A DNA stretch of 64,000 nt, taken from contig JALQPE010002071.1 in assembly GCA_030407315.1 (NCBI GenBank), positions 24,621-88,620 on the forward strand, in the 5' to 3' direction. The position numbers were made by a program, and so were the translations under genes. This DNA is from Asparagopsis taxiformis (Eukaryota > Rhodophyta > Florideophyceae > Bonnemaisoniales > Bonnemaisoniaceae). The notes below the pieces were generated by a model. It did no database searches. It was not told the DNA's origin and worked only from the letters and a program-made list of their open reading frames with translations. Numbering within the stretch: the stretch's first letter is position 1; every line of letters begins with the position of its first letter. Shown one piece after another: positions 1-10,554 of this stretch.

Positions 1-421
1 GTTGTCCTGCATTGGCGGACGTCGAAGACGAGTACTTCCAGTGAGCGTCCAAGGTGAACAGCTCAGCAGAGGATTATGATGTGGATGTGAAGGCATGGAT
101 GAGGCCAGCAGGAACGTTTCTGCAAGATGGGCGTGAGTGGGTAAGTGAGCGGGGAGGGGCCGCTCGGGGCGCTTGGTAGCTTCTGGGGCCGTTGTGGCCA
201 AATTAGAATCAAGCCTATGTCCGGCAGACGTCCTGAATTGCTTTATTTTTTGGGCTATTCTCAAAAACATGCACATGTGAACATGTTTTTGAGATGGGGG
301 TGTGCCGTACGGCACTTTCGACCGCCCAAATCGATGTATTTTTGCATTTTTTTTCTGACTGAAATTTTAGAATTTCTGGGCTCGCCAGCAATGCAATTGC
401 GCTGGTCATTCACCGGACGTC
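1..421 (+). repeat. Left terminal inverted repeat (421 bp)
   Basis: Matches 5906-6326 in reverse complement almost base for base (one G-run differs by one base). It holds a hairpin at about 256-290 (stem CTCAAAAACATG, loop with CACATGTG) and the 14-bp palindrome GTGCCGTACGGCAC at about 302-316. Reading frames across it are short and appear equally in the inverted copy, so they are not treated as genes. Confidence 0.85.
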
Positions 422-3045
422 TATATGCGCTCAAGCGATTGCTGTCTGCTTCAAATACCTGATACATTATTGCCCCACACGACATAAAGTCCCCCAACAT
501 GCGACGCCCATCAAACATAAACATTTTCATGCTCTTACTACATTCTAGTCGCACACATACATCCATCTTCAAACAAAAAATGTCATTTAAACACCACCAG
601 TCCCGCTTCATCGTACGCCAATACCGCCCAGTCGCCCAGCAGACAAGCTAGCCGTGCAGAAAATAAGCACTGCCATCTACGACGGAAACGACTGGATCTC
701 ATCATCGCTCTCAGCATTTCCAACAAGCCCAACATGTTTCCCCTACGTCACCCTGCAAAACGATACCATTGTATACTTCTGCATTCTCCGTCAATTGCAT
801 TCATTCAATCTGCGCAATGAATTCTTCAATCTCGAAACCGGCCGGGTTTTCTGCCCATCCTGCAATAAGGGCATTGGAGAAAGTTCTCTAGCAATGGCCA
901 CTAAAGCCTTGATGCAACTACACGGTGCTGATTGCTTCTATCGCTTCCTCAAATCTGTCGACATTTACAACATACCATCCATCCGACACATTTCCAAACT
1001 AAACTAGACTGTTCATTGACAAACTCGTGTGTAGCCCCATTTAGACCACTCACCACTGGTATCTGCTGAGTCACCGCGCACTGCCCTGGTGCTCCCTCCT
1101 GAATTCGCTTGGGCTGTCTCAATACATTCCGTACTATGCCTATGAAGCAGTCCCGTTATGGATCAGCGTTCTGCGTGTTCAGCACATCATCCCCACGTTA
1201 CCAGAGCTGCAATTTCTCAGCGGTACGGGTATCATCAATCCTTAGCACAGATGTGATACAGCAGCCGATGCAGGTCAATTTCTAGACTCGTAATTTTGCA
1301 CTCAAGAAGGGAGATCGGTATGGAAATTGTCCAGGCATAACAAACCGCCTGTCCTGCTCTCCTGCAGAGCAAGCTCCATCGATCCAGTCGATCAGGAACC
1401 TGACGACATGTAGTCGGCGTTCGTTCCGGACGCGGAAAGGGCAAATTTTTGTGTGGCGTTTGCAGATTCAGTCGCAACGGGAAGCGATGAAACTTTCCGC
1501 ATGGCGTTTGACTGCGGTTTATCTGAGACAGACATCGAGCGATCGGTGTTTCTGTCCAGATGAAGCTGGAGATCAATGCCGTATTTGAGCTGATAATTGG
1601 AGCAAAGATTTGAAACAAATTTTCTGTGCAAATTTACGACACGACACGGCGGAGGGTGGATAACTCAACGTTAGATGTTATTGGTTGAGCCAACATTACA
1701 AGACCGTACCGACGACACGCGCAATCATTGATTTTTCGCTCATTGCTTAGAGAGCAAAACTGTCCAATGGTCGTATCAAGTTAGACCAGCACATATTTCC
1801 GCAACATCTTGGTGGAACGAAGTCGGTGCTCACGAAAGCCTGAGAGCTGCCTTGAGTCGAGGATTTTGTACGCCGCCTTATCTGTGGTAGTTTCATACTG
1901 CGTTGTTTCACCGTTGGACTTGTGCCACGCACACTTGGATCTCTCTCCATACGTACGTGTAGATAAGATGTGAATTGAGCTACAATAGCATACCAAACTG
2001 GAAACCAGTATCTACATGCTTTGTGAGAATATAATGCCTCTTCCTCGAGAAAAGGCCTCCTTCGGAATACTAGATTTCATTCAACCATATCCATCCATCT
2101 CCCATCGCTTCAGCATGAAATCATCACCATTCCATCCATCACAACGTTCGTCTCTATCCAAACACTACTCTCCACACATCTCCCCGATCTTTCAGTCCGA
2201 CCGTACCCGGCGGCGGCCGAGAGAAACGTACTGGCCATTGTTAAAAGTATCTACGACGGCAATGAGCGCATATATTAAATCATTCTCTATGTGCACACAG
2301 ACCCTGATTGCCTCTCGTTTGTGGCAGAAATGAAACAAACACAAAGACTGCAACTCGTCCATGCGAGAAGCAAAAGCTACAGATTTTTAGCAAGTATCGA
2401 TAGCTACAAAGAACCACTGCAACGTTTATTCTAGACTTGTATACATTTTCATTAGCACTTACATTACCATACACGAATAGTATTGCATTAAAGATTTTTA
2501 TGAGAATGACAGGGGTCAGCGGCCGGGTTCCCTCCAGCTCAGCTTGGCTCAGCTCCGGATGCAGATGTGGTGAAGGGAAGAGAGAAAAGTCAGATATTCT
2601 ACCATGATCTGATTTGATTTGCAATCTGAGAACTTCTTGACTCCCAAAAGGTGTAAACAGTATCCCTGCATATTGGCATCGACCAAAAGAACTGCAGCAC
2701 TAACTCAATTTTCATTGCAGAGATCAGCACAACGTATTCGTCTTGAGTGTCACAAGTTGCAATTAGATGGCGCTGACTCGAAGCTAGGAGAGTTGGTAGT
2801 TGTGCCGAGTCGGCGTCTTCGGTTTGATCGCTCGTGTAAATATCCAAGCAAAATGGCAGGCAAGGAGATACAAAGCCACGCAACAATCAAGCTTACCACA
2901 TTCCCCAGCCAGAATCACCATAGAAATCCTTGCAGTCTGCATCACACAGATCATCTTACGCAGTGCGTGCTGCCCAGGTCGTTATTCGGCCCTATCCAGA
3001 AACACTTTCAGGCCTAGTGCAACCAGTAGATCTGAAATGGAAATG
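422..3045 (+). repeat. Element body, copy A (no convincing gene)
   Basis: This 2.6 kb stretch is repeated at 3354-5905. Differences are mainly single-base indels, often in short homopolymers (for example GAAACC versus GAACC near 836/3704, GAGAAAAG versus GAGAAAG near 2583/5450). The longest frame, 654-1007 on the plus strand (117 codons), is broken in copy B by one of these indels. No domain was recognised. It is best described as non-coding element interior. Confidence 0.7.
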
Positions 3046-3353
3046 GACGTCCGGTGAATGACCAGCGCAATTGCATTGCTGGCGAGCCCAGAAATTCTAA
3101 AATTTCAGTCAGAAAAAAATGCAAAAATACATCGATTTGGGCGGTCGAAAGTGCCGTACGGCACACCCCCATCTCAAAAACATGTTCACATGTGCATGTT
3201 TTTGAGAATAGCCCAAAAAATAAAGCAATTCAGGACGTCCGCCGGACATAGGCTTGATTCTAATTTGGCCACAACGGCCCCAGAAGCTACCAAGCGCCCC
3301 GAGCGGCCCCTCCCCGCTCACTTACCCACTCACGCCCATTGCCCCACACGTTC
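3046..3353 (-). repeat. Internal partial copy of the TIR
   Basis: From the shared start GACGTCCGGTGAATG this copies 5906 onward, through the CATG hairpin and the GTGCCGTACGGCAC palindrome, and leaves the TIR after CACGCCCAT. The following bases (CACGTTCCTAAAGTCCC) are a patchwork of TIR sequence (ACGTTCCT) and body sequence (AAAGTCCCCC), marking the duplication junction. Confidence 0.75.
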
Positions 3354-5905
3354 CTAAAGTCCCCCAACATGCGACGCCCATCAAACATAAACATTTTCAT
3401 GCTCTTACTACATTCTAGTCGACACATACATCCATCTTCAAACAAAAATGTCATTTAAACACCACCAGTCCCGCTTCATCGTACGCCAATACCGCCCAGT
3501 CGCCCAGCAGACAAGCTAGCCGTGCAGAAAATAAGCACTGCCATCTACGACGGAAACGACTGGATCTCATCATCGCTCTCAGCATTTCCAACAAGCCCAA
3601 CATGTTTCCCCTACGTCACCCTGCAAAACGATACCATTGTATACTTCTGCATTCTCCGTCAATTGCATTCATTCAATCTGCGCAATGAATTCTTCAATCT
3701 CGAACCGGCCGGGTTTTCTGCCCATCCTGCAATAAGGGCATTGGAGAAAGTTCTCTAGCAATGGCCACTAAAGCCTTGATGCAACTACACGGTGCTGATT
3801 GCTTCTATCGCTTCCTCAAATCTGTCGACATTTACAACATACCATCCATCCGACACATTTCCAAACTAAACTAGACTGTTCATTGACAAACTCGTGTGTA
3901 GCCCCATTTAGACCACTCACCACTGGTATCTGCTGAGTCACCGCGCACTGCCCTGGTGCTCCCTCCTGATTCGCTTGGGCTGTCTCAATACATTCCGTAC
4001 TATGCCTATGAAGCAGTCCCGTTATGGATCAGCGTTCTGCGTGTTCAGCACATCATCCCCACGTTACCAGAGCTGCAATTTCTCAGCGGTACGGGTATCA
4101 TCAATCCTTAGCACAGATGTGATACAGCAGCCGATGCAGGTCAATTTCTAGACTCGTAATTTTGCACTCAAGAAGGGAGATCGGTATGGAAATTGTCCAG
4201 GCATAACAAACCGCCTGTCCTGCTCTCCTGCAGAGCAAGCTCCATCGATCCAGTCGATCAGGAACCTGACGACATGTAGTCGGCGTTCGTTCCGGACGCG
4301 GAAAGGGCAATTTTTGTGTGGCGTTTGCAGATTCAGTCGCAACGGGAAGCGATGAAACTTTCCGCATGGCGTTTGACTGCGGTTTATCTGAGACAGACAT
4401 CGAGCGATCGGTGTTTCTGTCCAGATGAAGCTGGAGATCAATGCCGTATTTGAGCTGATAATTGGAGCAAAGATTTGAAACAAATTTTCTGTGCAAATTT
4501 ACGACACGACACGGCGGAGGGTGGATAACTCAACGTTAGATGTTATTGGTTGAGCCAACATTACAAGACCGTACCGACGACACGCGCAATCATTGATTTT
4601 TCGCTCATTGCTTAGAGAGCAAAACTGTCCAATGGTCGTATCAAGTTAGACCAGCACATATTTCCGCAACATCTTGGTGGAACGAAGTCGGTGCTCACGA
4701 AAGCCTGAGAGCTGCCTTGAGTCGAGGATTTTGTACGCCGCCTTATCTGTGGTAGTTTCATACTGCGTTGTTTCACCGTTGGACTTGTGCCACGCACACT
4801 TGGATCTCTCTCCATACGTACGTGTAGATAAGATGTGAATTGAGCTACAATAGCATACCAAACTGGAAACCAGTATCTACATGCTTTGTGAGAATATAAT
4901 GCCTCTTCCTCGAGAAAAGGCCTCCTTCGGAATACTAGATTTCATTCAACCATATCCATCCATCTCCCATCGCTTCAGCATGAAATCATCACCATTCCAT
5001 CCATCACAACGTTCGTCTCTATCCAAACACTACTCTCCACACATCTCCCCGATCTTTCAGTCCGACCGTACCCGGCGGCGGCCGAGAGAAACGTACTGGC
5101 CATTGTTAAAAGTATCTACGACGGCAATGAGCGCATATATTAAATCATTCTCTATGTGCACACAGACCTGATTGCCTCTCGTTTGTGGCAGAAATGAAAC
5201 AAACACAAAGACTGCAACTCGTCCATGCGAGAAGCAAAAGCTACAGATTTTTAGCAAGTATCGATAGCTACAAAGACCACTGCAACGTTTATTCTAGACT
5301 TGTATACATTTTCATTAGCACTTACATTACCATACACGAATAGTATTGCATTAAAGATTTTTATGAGAATGACAGGGGTCAGCGGCCGGGTTCCCTCCAG
5401 CTCAGCTTGGCTCAGCTCCGGATGCAGATGTGGTGAAGGGAAGAGAGAAAGTCAGATATTCTACCATGATCTGATTTGATTTGCAATCTGAGAACTTCTT
5501 GACTCCCAAAAGGTGTAAACAGTATCCCTGCATATTGGCATCGACCAAAGAACTGCAGCACTAACTCAATTTTCATTGCAGAGATCAGCACAACGTATTC
5601 GTCTTGAGTGTCACAAGTTGCAATTAGATGGCGCTGACTCGAAGCTAGGAGAGTTGGTAGTTGTGCCGAGTCGGCGTCTTCGGTTTGATCGCTCGTGTAA
5701 ATATCCAAGCAAAATGGCAGGCAAGGAGATACAAAGCCACGCAACAATCAAGCTTACCACATTCCCAGCCAGAATCACCATAGAAATCCTTGCAGTCTGC
5801 ATCACACAGATCATCTTACGCAGTGCGTGCTGCCCAGGTCGTTATTCGGCCCTATCCAGAAACACTTTCAGGCCTAGTGCAACCAGTAGATCTGAAATGG
5901 AAATG
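3354..5905 (+). repeat. Element body, copy B (no convincing gene)
   Basis: Direct repeat of the 422-3045 body starting at AAAGTCCCCCAACATG. It leads into the same GAAATGGACGTCCGG junction as copy A, but here into the full right inverted repeat. No gene is supported, since frames seen in copy A are shifted here. Confidence 0.7.
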
Positions 5906-6326
5906 GACGTCCGGTGAATGACCAGCGCAATTGCATTGCTGGCGAGCCCAGAAATTCTAAAATTTCAGTCAGAAAAAAAATGCAAAAATACATCGATTTG
6001 GGCGGTCGAAAGTGCCGTACGGCACACCCCCATCTCAAAAACATGTTCACATGTGCATGTTTTTGAGAATAGCCCAAAAAATAAAGCAATTCAGGACGTC
6101 CGCCGGACATAGGCTTGATTCTAATTTGGCCACAACGGCCCAGAAGCTACCAAGCGCCCCGAGCGGCCCCTCCCCGCTCACTTACCCACTCACGCCCATC
6201 TTGCAGAAACGTTCCTGCTGGCCTCATCCATGCCTTCACATCCACATCATAATCCTCTGCTGAGCTGTTCACCTTGGACGCTCACTGGAAGTACTCGTCT
6301 TCGACGTCCGCCAATGCAGGACAACA
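5906..6326 (-). repeat. Right terminal inverted repeat (421 bp)
   Basis: Reverse complement of 1-421. The outer end is GCAGGACAAC at 6317-6326; the next bases (ACCATGAATAC) have no match at the left because the window starts there. Confidence 0.85.
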
Positions 6327-6821
6327 CCATGAATACTAAACCCACCGTGGATCTCAGTCATCAACGGTGGGCGTCCTATAAATGACTGCTATAGAACCAT
6401 TGCCCCAAGCCCTCCAGTTTGGACGCTCAGCCAACAGCGATTGCTGCTCTACCTCCTTGGTCGTTCTCCGATGCATGTAAATGCGCCAAAGTACGACCGA
6501 TGGGGCAGTCCAAACTTTTTGAACCAGTGCACGCCTAGGGATACCACAAGGTTCGTCATACACACACAAACACACAAACACACAAACAACCACGCACTGC
6601 AGCACCCAACTTTCGCATGCGTCAGTGATGTGCTGCTGCAGTGTGTATGCGCTGTGCGGTAGCAAGATTTCCATGCTTGCAGCCATTCACATCCAGACAT
6701 CCAGCCGCCGACCAGGGAAGCCGTTTGCAGCCGATTCCCCCTTGTCTGCATGGCATCTCGGTGCTGTCACACTTGCTTAGTTGCTGCGATGCGAGCAAAT
6801 GTGCAGCACTAGCCTAACTTG
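6327..6821. other. Gene-free spacer with CA-rich microsatellite
   Basis: No gene is supported. A small imperfect hairpin (CCCACCG ... CGGTGGG, about 6340-6370) follows the element end, and a CACACAAA-type microsatellite lies at about 6559-6588. Open frames in both directions cross the microsatellite and look random. Confidence 0.6.
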
Positions 6822-7591
6822 AAATGGACGTCCAGTGGAAGTCCGGCTCGGTTACATTGCTGGTCAGCCCTGAAATTCTAAAATGTTGGGCTGAGAAATA
6901 GCTGCAAAACTGTATCCATGTGCAATACTCGACCAACCTGAAATGGACGTCCGGTGAATGTCCAGCTCAATTGCATTGCTGGCGAGCCCAGAAATTCTAA
7001 AATTTCAGTCAGAAAAAAATTGCAAAATTATATCGATTTGGGCGGTCGAAAGTGCCGTACGGCACACCCCCATCTCAAAAACATGTTCACATGTGCATGT
7101 TTTTGAGAATAGCCCAAATTTCAATTCAAATCAAGGTGTCTAATTTGGCCACAACGGCCCCAGGAACCGGCTGCTGCCCCGACCGGGGTCATCACTGGCT
7201 TCTGTAAGCACTAACTGTAAGCCAAAATCGCGTCTTACGAAGGGTCGATTTCAGGCTCAACACGTCAGGGACAGGTCTTGGTCCTTGTTTCATCATGGTC
7301 CCGCCCTACTCTCTCACGATCAACCTGAAATGGACGTCCGGTGGATGTCCAGCTCGATTGCATTGCTGGCCAGCCCAGAAATTCTAAAATTTCCGAAAAA
7401 TCAATTTGTGTGCTCAGCATCTCCTGTGCAGAAAACTCTCGCACTCATTTCTGATATACGTTTTGACGTGTTTTTTACTTTTAAGCATCAGGAAAGGCGT
7501 TACGGAAAATTGGGACTACGCCACTTGTGAGCCGCGTCGTCTGAGATAGCGAGTAGAGTTTGTTGTATAGTATTTATATTGTACTCCAAAT
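6822..7591. repeat. Dispersed copies of the TIR-end repeat family
   Basis: A nearly complete copy of the inner TIR segment lies at 6942-7170, with the same CAAAAACATG hairpin and GTGCCGTACGGCAC palindrome. Two shorter diverged pieces start with the same GAAATGGACGTCC core at about 6823 and 7328. The repeat is therefore a family present outside the duplicated element. No gene is supported here. Confidence 0.7.
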
Positions 7592-7946
7592 GTGCGTTCG
7601 AGACCTCGTTTGTAATGTTCTCGTGGTTTTGTGGGTATCAGTTTTGTGCTCACTTCTGGCAGCCCAATGGTGGAATGTGCCTGAGCGATCAATCATCACC
7701 GCTAGGTCACACATTTTGCTGGCAACGTGCGCTTGGAAGGATGAATGACCGCCGTGGGAGATGGATTTTCAATTAATTCATTTGAAATAATAAAATTATA
7801 TTAATTGCGAACTTCATGGAATAAGTTTGTGCTTTACAGTGGATATTACAGGGATCATTTAAGGGAAGCAAATGGATTGTGATATATATGATTATACCAT
7901 TCCGATGTTCTCGATCCGGATCTCATCATTCGGGAGTTCAGAGACC

Positions 7947-8015
7947 ATGGCTTGGGCCATTATTAATCTCAATACCGGCGATGATATGGAGTATGCACAG
8001 CAGGACTTAAGCTGA
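7947..8015 (+). CDS. Small conserved ORF in left arm (22 codons)
   Basis: Reads MAWAIINL then a GDD(M)EYAQQDLS tail and stops at TGA. The right arm has the same frame (from 60589, minus strand) with conservative changes and a longer tail rich in Arg. Both keep the ATG and the GDD-EYAQQDLS segment although the surrounding DNA has drifted, which hints at a coding first exon. Product unknown; it could equally be conserved non-coding sequence. No upstream promoter motif was identified. Confidence 0.3.
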   Translation: MAWAIINLNTGDDMEYAQQDLS

Positions 8016-8352
8016 CGTTGAAAGCTGTCCAGTCGACGCCGCAGGTTAACCTGTGGAATTCCACTTCTCCGCCGTCACTGGCTGAGGTTCTTTGGTCGTG
8101 TTTCCTTTGTTTGGTGTAGAGGATAGAACGACGGTGAGTATGCCAGTTTGGAGAGTATGCAGCGAGGGAAGCGTGTGTTTTGAGTCGTACTGTTGTCGTT
8201 GATGCGATATTGATTCATTAGAAGCTTCGTGAGTCATGGTTTGCATGTTGTGAACCATGGGAGGCAGGTAAGTAAGTGAGTCTCGCGGGTGTGCAATAAG
8301 GGATGCATGGGTTTTTAGTCTGACTGTTCTGGTTCATTTTGATGTTGTATAG

Positions 8353-9420
8353 GTGGTGCAGGAATAGTGATGAAGTAAGGTAAGTTTCATTGAGCTGAAA
8401 GACGGGTTTCGCGATGAAATGGAATGCTGACTACATTTTTTCGTTGCACGATTTGTGAATTATTGGTTGTATTGTTTGTATGATGCAACGAGATGAAGAG
8501 GTTAAGTGCGTCCTGAGGGTATGAAGCGAGGGAAGTGTTTGTTTTAAATGTGACTGTCGTCTTTTATGCAATATTTATTTATTGGGAGCTTAGTGAGTCA
8601 TGGTGCATATTTGCTGAAGGGTGGAAAGGAGGTAGGTGAGCATTTGAGGGGTGCAGTGAGTGGAATGTGGGTTTTGAGTCTGACTGCTGTGGTTGATGTT
8701 GATTTTGTGTAGGTGATTCTGGAATGGTGATGACGGAAGGTAAGTTACATTGAGCGCCTAGTTAAGTTGCGCGAAGATATGGAATGCTGACTACATTTTT
8801 TGTACAATTTTTGACTTATGGTTTTCTATTGTGTGCAGGATACAACGAGGGTAAGTGAGTTCTGAGGGTATGCAGCGAGGGAAGCATGGGTTTTCAGTCC
8901 GACTGTTGTTGTTGATTTCGATTTTTTGTAGGTGATGCAGGAATGGTGATGACGGAAGGTAAGTTGCATTTAGCGCGCAGTCCGGTGGTGCGAAGATGCG
9001 GAATGTTGACTTCATTTGTTGGTTGTGAGATTTTCGACTTTTGGTATGTATTGTGTGTAGAATGAAACGAGAGTAAGTGAGTTCTGAGGGTATGCATCGA
9101 GAGAAGTGTTTGTTTCGAATCTGACTATTGCAGTTAATGCGATATTTATTCATTGGAAGCTTATCCAGTCATGGTGCGTATTGTGTCGAGCGAAGGAAGT
9201 GCGGAAGTTTTGAGAGTATGCTGAGAGGGACATGTGGGTTTTGAGTCCGACTGTTGTGGTTGATTTCGATTTTATGCAGGTGATGCTGGAATGGTGATGA
9301 CAGAAGGTAAGTTTCATTGAGCGCCAAGACTTGTTTTGCGAAGATATGGACTGCTGACTTTGATTATTCATTGCAAGGTTTTTGGATCATGGTTTGTATT
9401 GTGTGTAGGATGGATGAGAG
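8353..9420 (+). other. Micro-exon array (27-nt and 12-nt exons)
   Basis: Seven short segments are framed by consensus splice signals. The 27-nt segments are at 8353-8379, 8713-8739, 8932-8958 and 9280-9306, each preceded by a T-rich tract ending TAG or CAG and followed by GTAAGTT. The 12-nt segments are at 8839-8850, 9061-9072 and 9409-9420, each preceded by TTGTGTGTAG or GTGCAG and followed by GTAAGT. Between them lie branch-point-like motifs (GCTGACTAC, GTCTGACTG). Predicted introns run from 81 to 207 nt. Both exon sizes are multiples of three. One frame of the 27-nt exon is open, but 9061-9072 would put a TGA in that frame, so coding is doubtful; a spliced 5' leader or non-coding RNA is possible. 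Further degenerate units occur at 8110-8260 and 8480-8640. Confidence 0.5.
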
Positions 9421-9861
9421 GTAAGTAAGGGATTTTCTAAGATATCTGGCGTGGTAAGCGTTGCTTTTGAATCTGACTGTTGGGGTTGATGTTGTGTATG
9501 TGATGCAGGAGTGGTGAAGCAGGAATGGCAGGACTCAGGGAGAGTGAAGAAGGGATCTAGGAAGATGGGGAATGAAGCTGTGAGGTGTTTCTGGTATGTG
9601 TATATTTTCAGGCATACGATAGAAGTAAGAGTGGGTTTCAAGTCGTGTAAGATTTTGCTGACCATGTTCGTGTTTCATGTCTTGATGATTTAATGGGCTG
9701 GGGTGGTGTCGAGGAAAGCGGGGATGGTATTGGGAAGGAGCAGATTTTTGTAATCTAGGTCGTGAGGGTTCTTGAAGTATGTGCGGATGGTGGTGCATGG
9801 CGTTCGGATGGTAGGGAGAACGCGATAGTGAGGAGATGGGTGATCGACGGTATGCTGACAG

Positions 9862-10010
9862 GTATTTTGTATTCTGGCTGGATACGTATTCCATATTCTA
9901 GCTGGATACATATTCCGTATCCTGGCTTGATACGTATTTCCTATTCTAACCGGGTATTTATTTCCTATTCTGACCAGATATGTATTTCCTATTCTAGAGA
10001 GACGTATTGT
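9862..10010 (+). repeat. ~27-bp tandem repeat
   Basis: About five diverged copies of a unit like CTGGATACGTATTCCATATT. The mirror copy is at about 58870-58995 in the right arm. Confidence 0.6.
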
Positions 10011-10117
10011 ATACGAGCAGTTTCGTAAATGAGAGAATAAAATACGGTCCGATATGGGCCCTTAATTTACCATCCGCTGTAATTTCTTCCCTCCGGGTTT
10101 TTGCTGATATATTGTAT

Positions 10118-10431
10118 ACTGGATGTCGGGTCCTAGTATCCGGCCAAACGTACTAGAAAAACTGGATGTCGGGTCCTAGTACTCCGCCAAACGTACTAGA
10201 GAAAGTGGATGTCGGGTCCTAGTATTCCGCCGAACGTACTAGAGAAAGTGGATGTCGGGTCCTAGGATCCCGCTGAATGTACTAGAGAAATTGGATGTCG
10301 GGTCCTAGTATTCCGCTGAATGTACTAGAGAAATTGGATGTCGGGTCCTAGTATTCCGCCGAACGTACTAGAGAAAGTGGATGTCGGGTCCTAGTATTCC
10401 GCCGAACGTACTAGAGAAAGTGGACGTCCGC
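10118..10431 (+). repeat. 43-bp satellite, 7 copies
   Basis: The unit begins GTGGATGTCGGGTCCTAGTA and ends CGTACTAGAGAAA. Seven copies are followed by a variant (GTGGACGTCCGCATCC) and an A/T-rich run. Copies differ at ATTCCGCC/ACTCCGCC and CCGAACG/CTGAATG. The right arm carries nine copies of the same unit. Confidence 0.85.
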
Positions 10432-10554
10432 ATCCAAAAAATTTTTATTTTTTTTCGGACGCGGACGTTCATTTGTTCTAGTAAATCTCGGGGCCGACTA
10501 GGACCCGTACTAGAGAGACTGGACGTCCGCGTCCACTTCCGAAAACACAGACGC

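Larger units (their letters stand above)
1..6326. mobile_element. TIR element with tandemly duplicated body
   Basis: The first 421 bases return in reverse complement at 5906-6326, ending exactly at the complement of window base 1, so the left inverted repeat may continue outside the window. Between the two repeats a ~2.6 kb body is present twice in direct orientation (422-3045 and 3354-5905), separated by a partial copy of the right inverted repeat (3046-3353). No transposase is recognisable in either body, so this looks like a non-autonomous DNA element that suffered an internal tandem duplication. Long nearly perfect TIRs are typical of Mutator-like elements and other foldback elements, but without a visible target-site duplication the superfamily cannot be named. 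Confidence 0.7.
7592..10554 (+). repeat. Left arm of the long inverted repeat
   Basis: This arm matches 58240-60953 in reverse complement. The inner parts (43-bp satellite, leader ending CCGAAAACACAGACG) match closely, while the outer third is clearly diverged but alignable, for example CAGTTTTGTGCTCAC at about 7640 against GTGAGCACAAAACTA at about 60895. Order from outside in: AT-rich edge, small frame starting MAWAI, micro-exon series, ~27-bp repeat, 43-bp satellite, leader. The inner end meets a truncated copy of gene A whose in-frame ATG begins two bases later. Everything in the arm that has a direction points inward on the plus strand. Confidence 0.8.

Noticed and set aside
145..462. 105-codon frame in the left TIR with versions in the other TIR copies
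   Set aside because: The frame is part of an inverted repeat, overlaps frames on the other strand and has no recognisable domain.
654..1007. 117-codon frame in the element body
   Set aside because: Broken by a one-base indel in the second body copy and without family resemblance; could return if the indel is an error.
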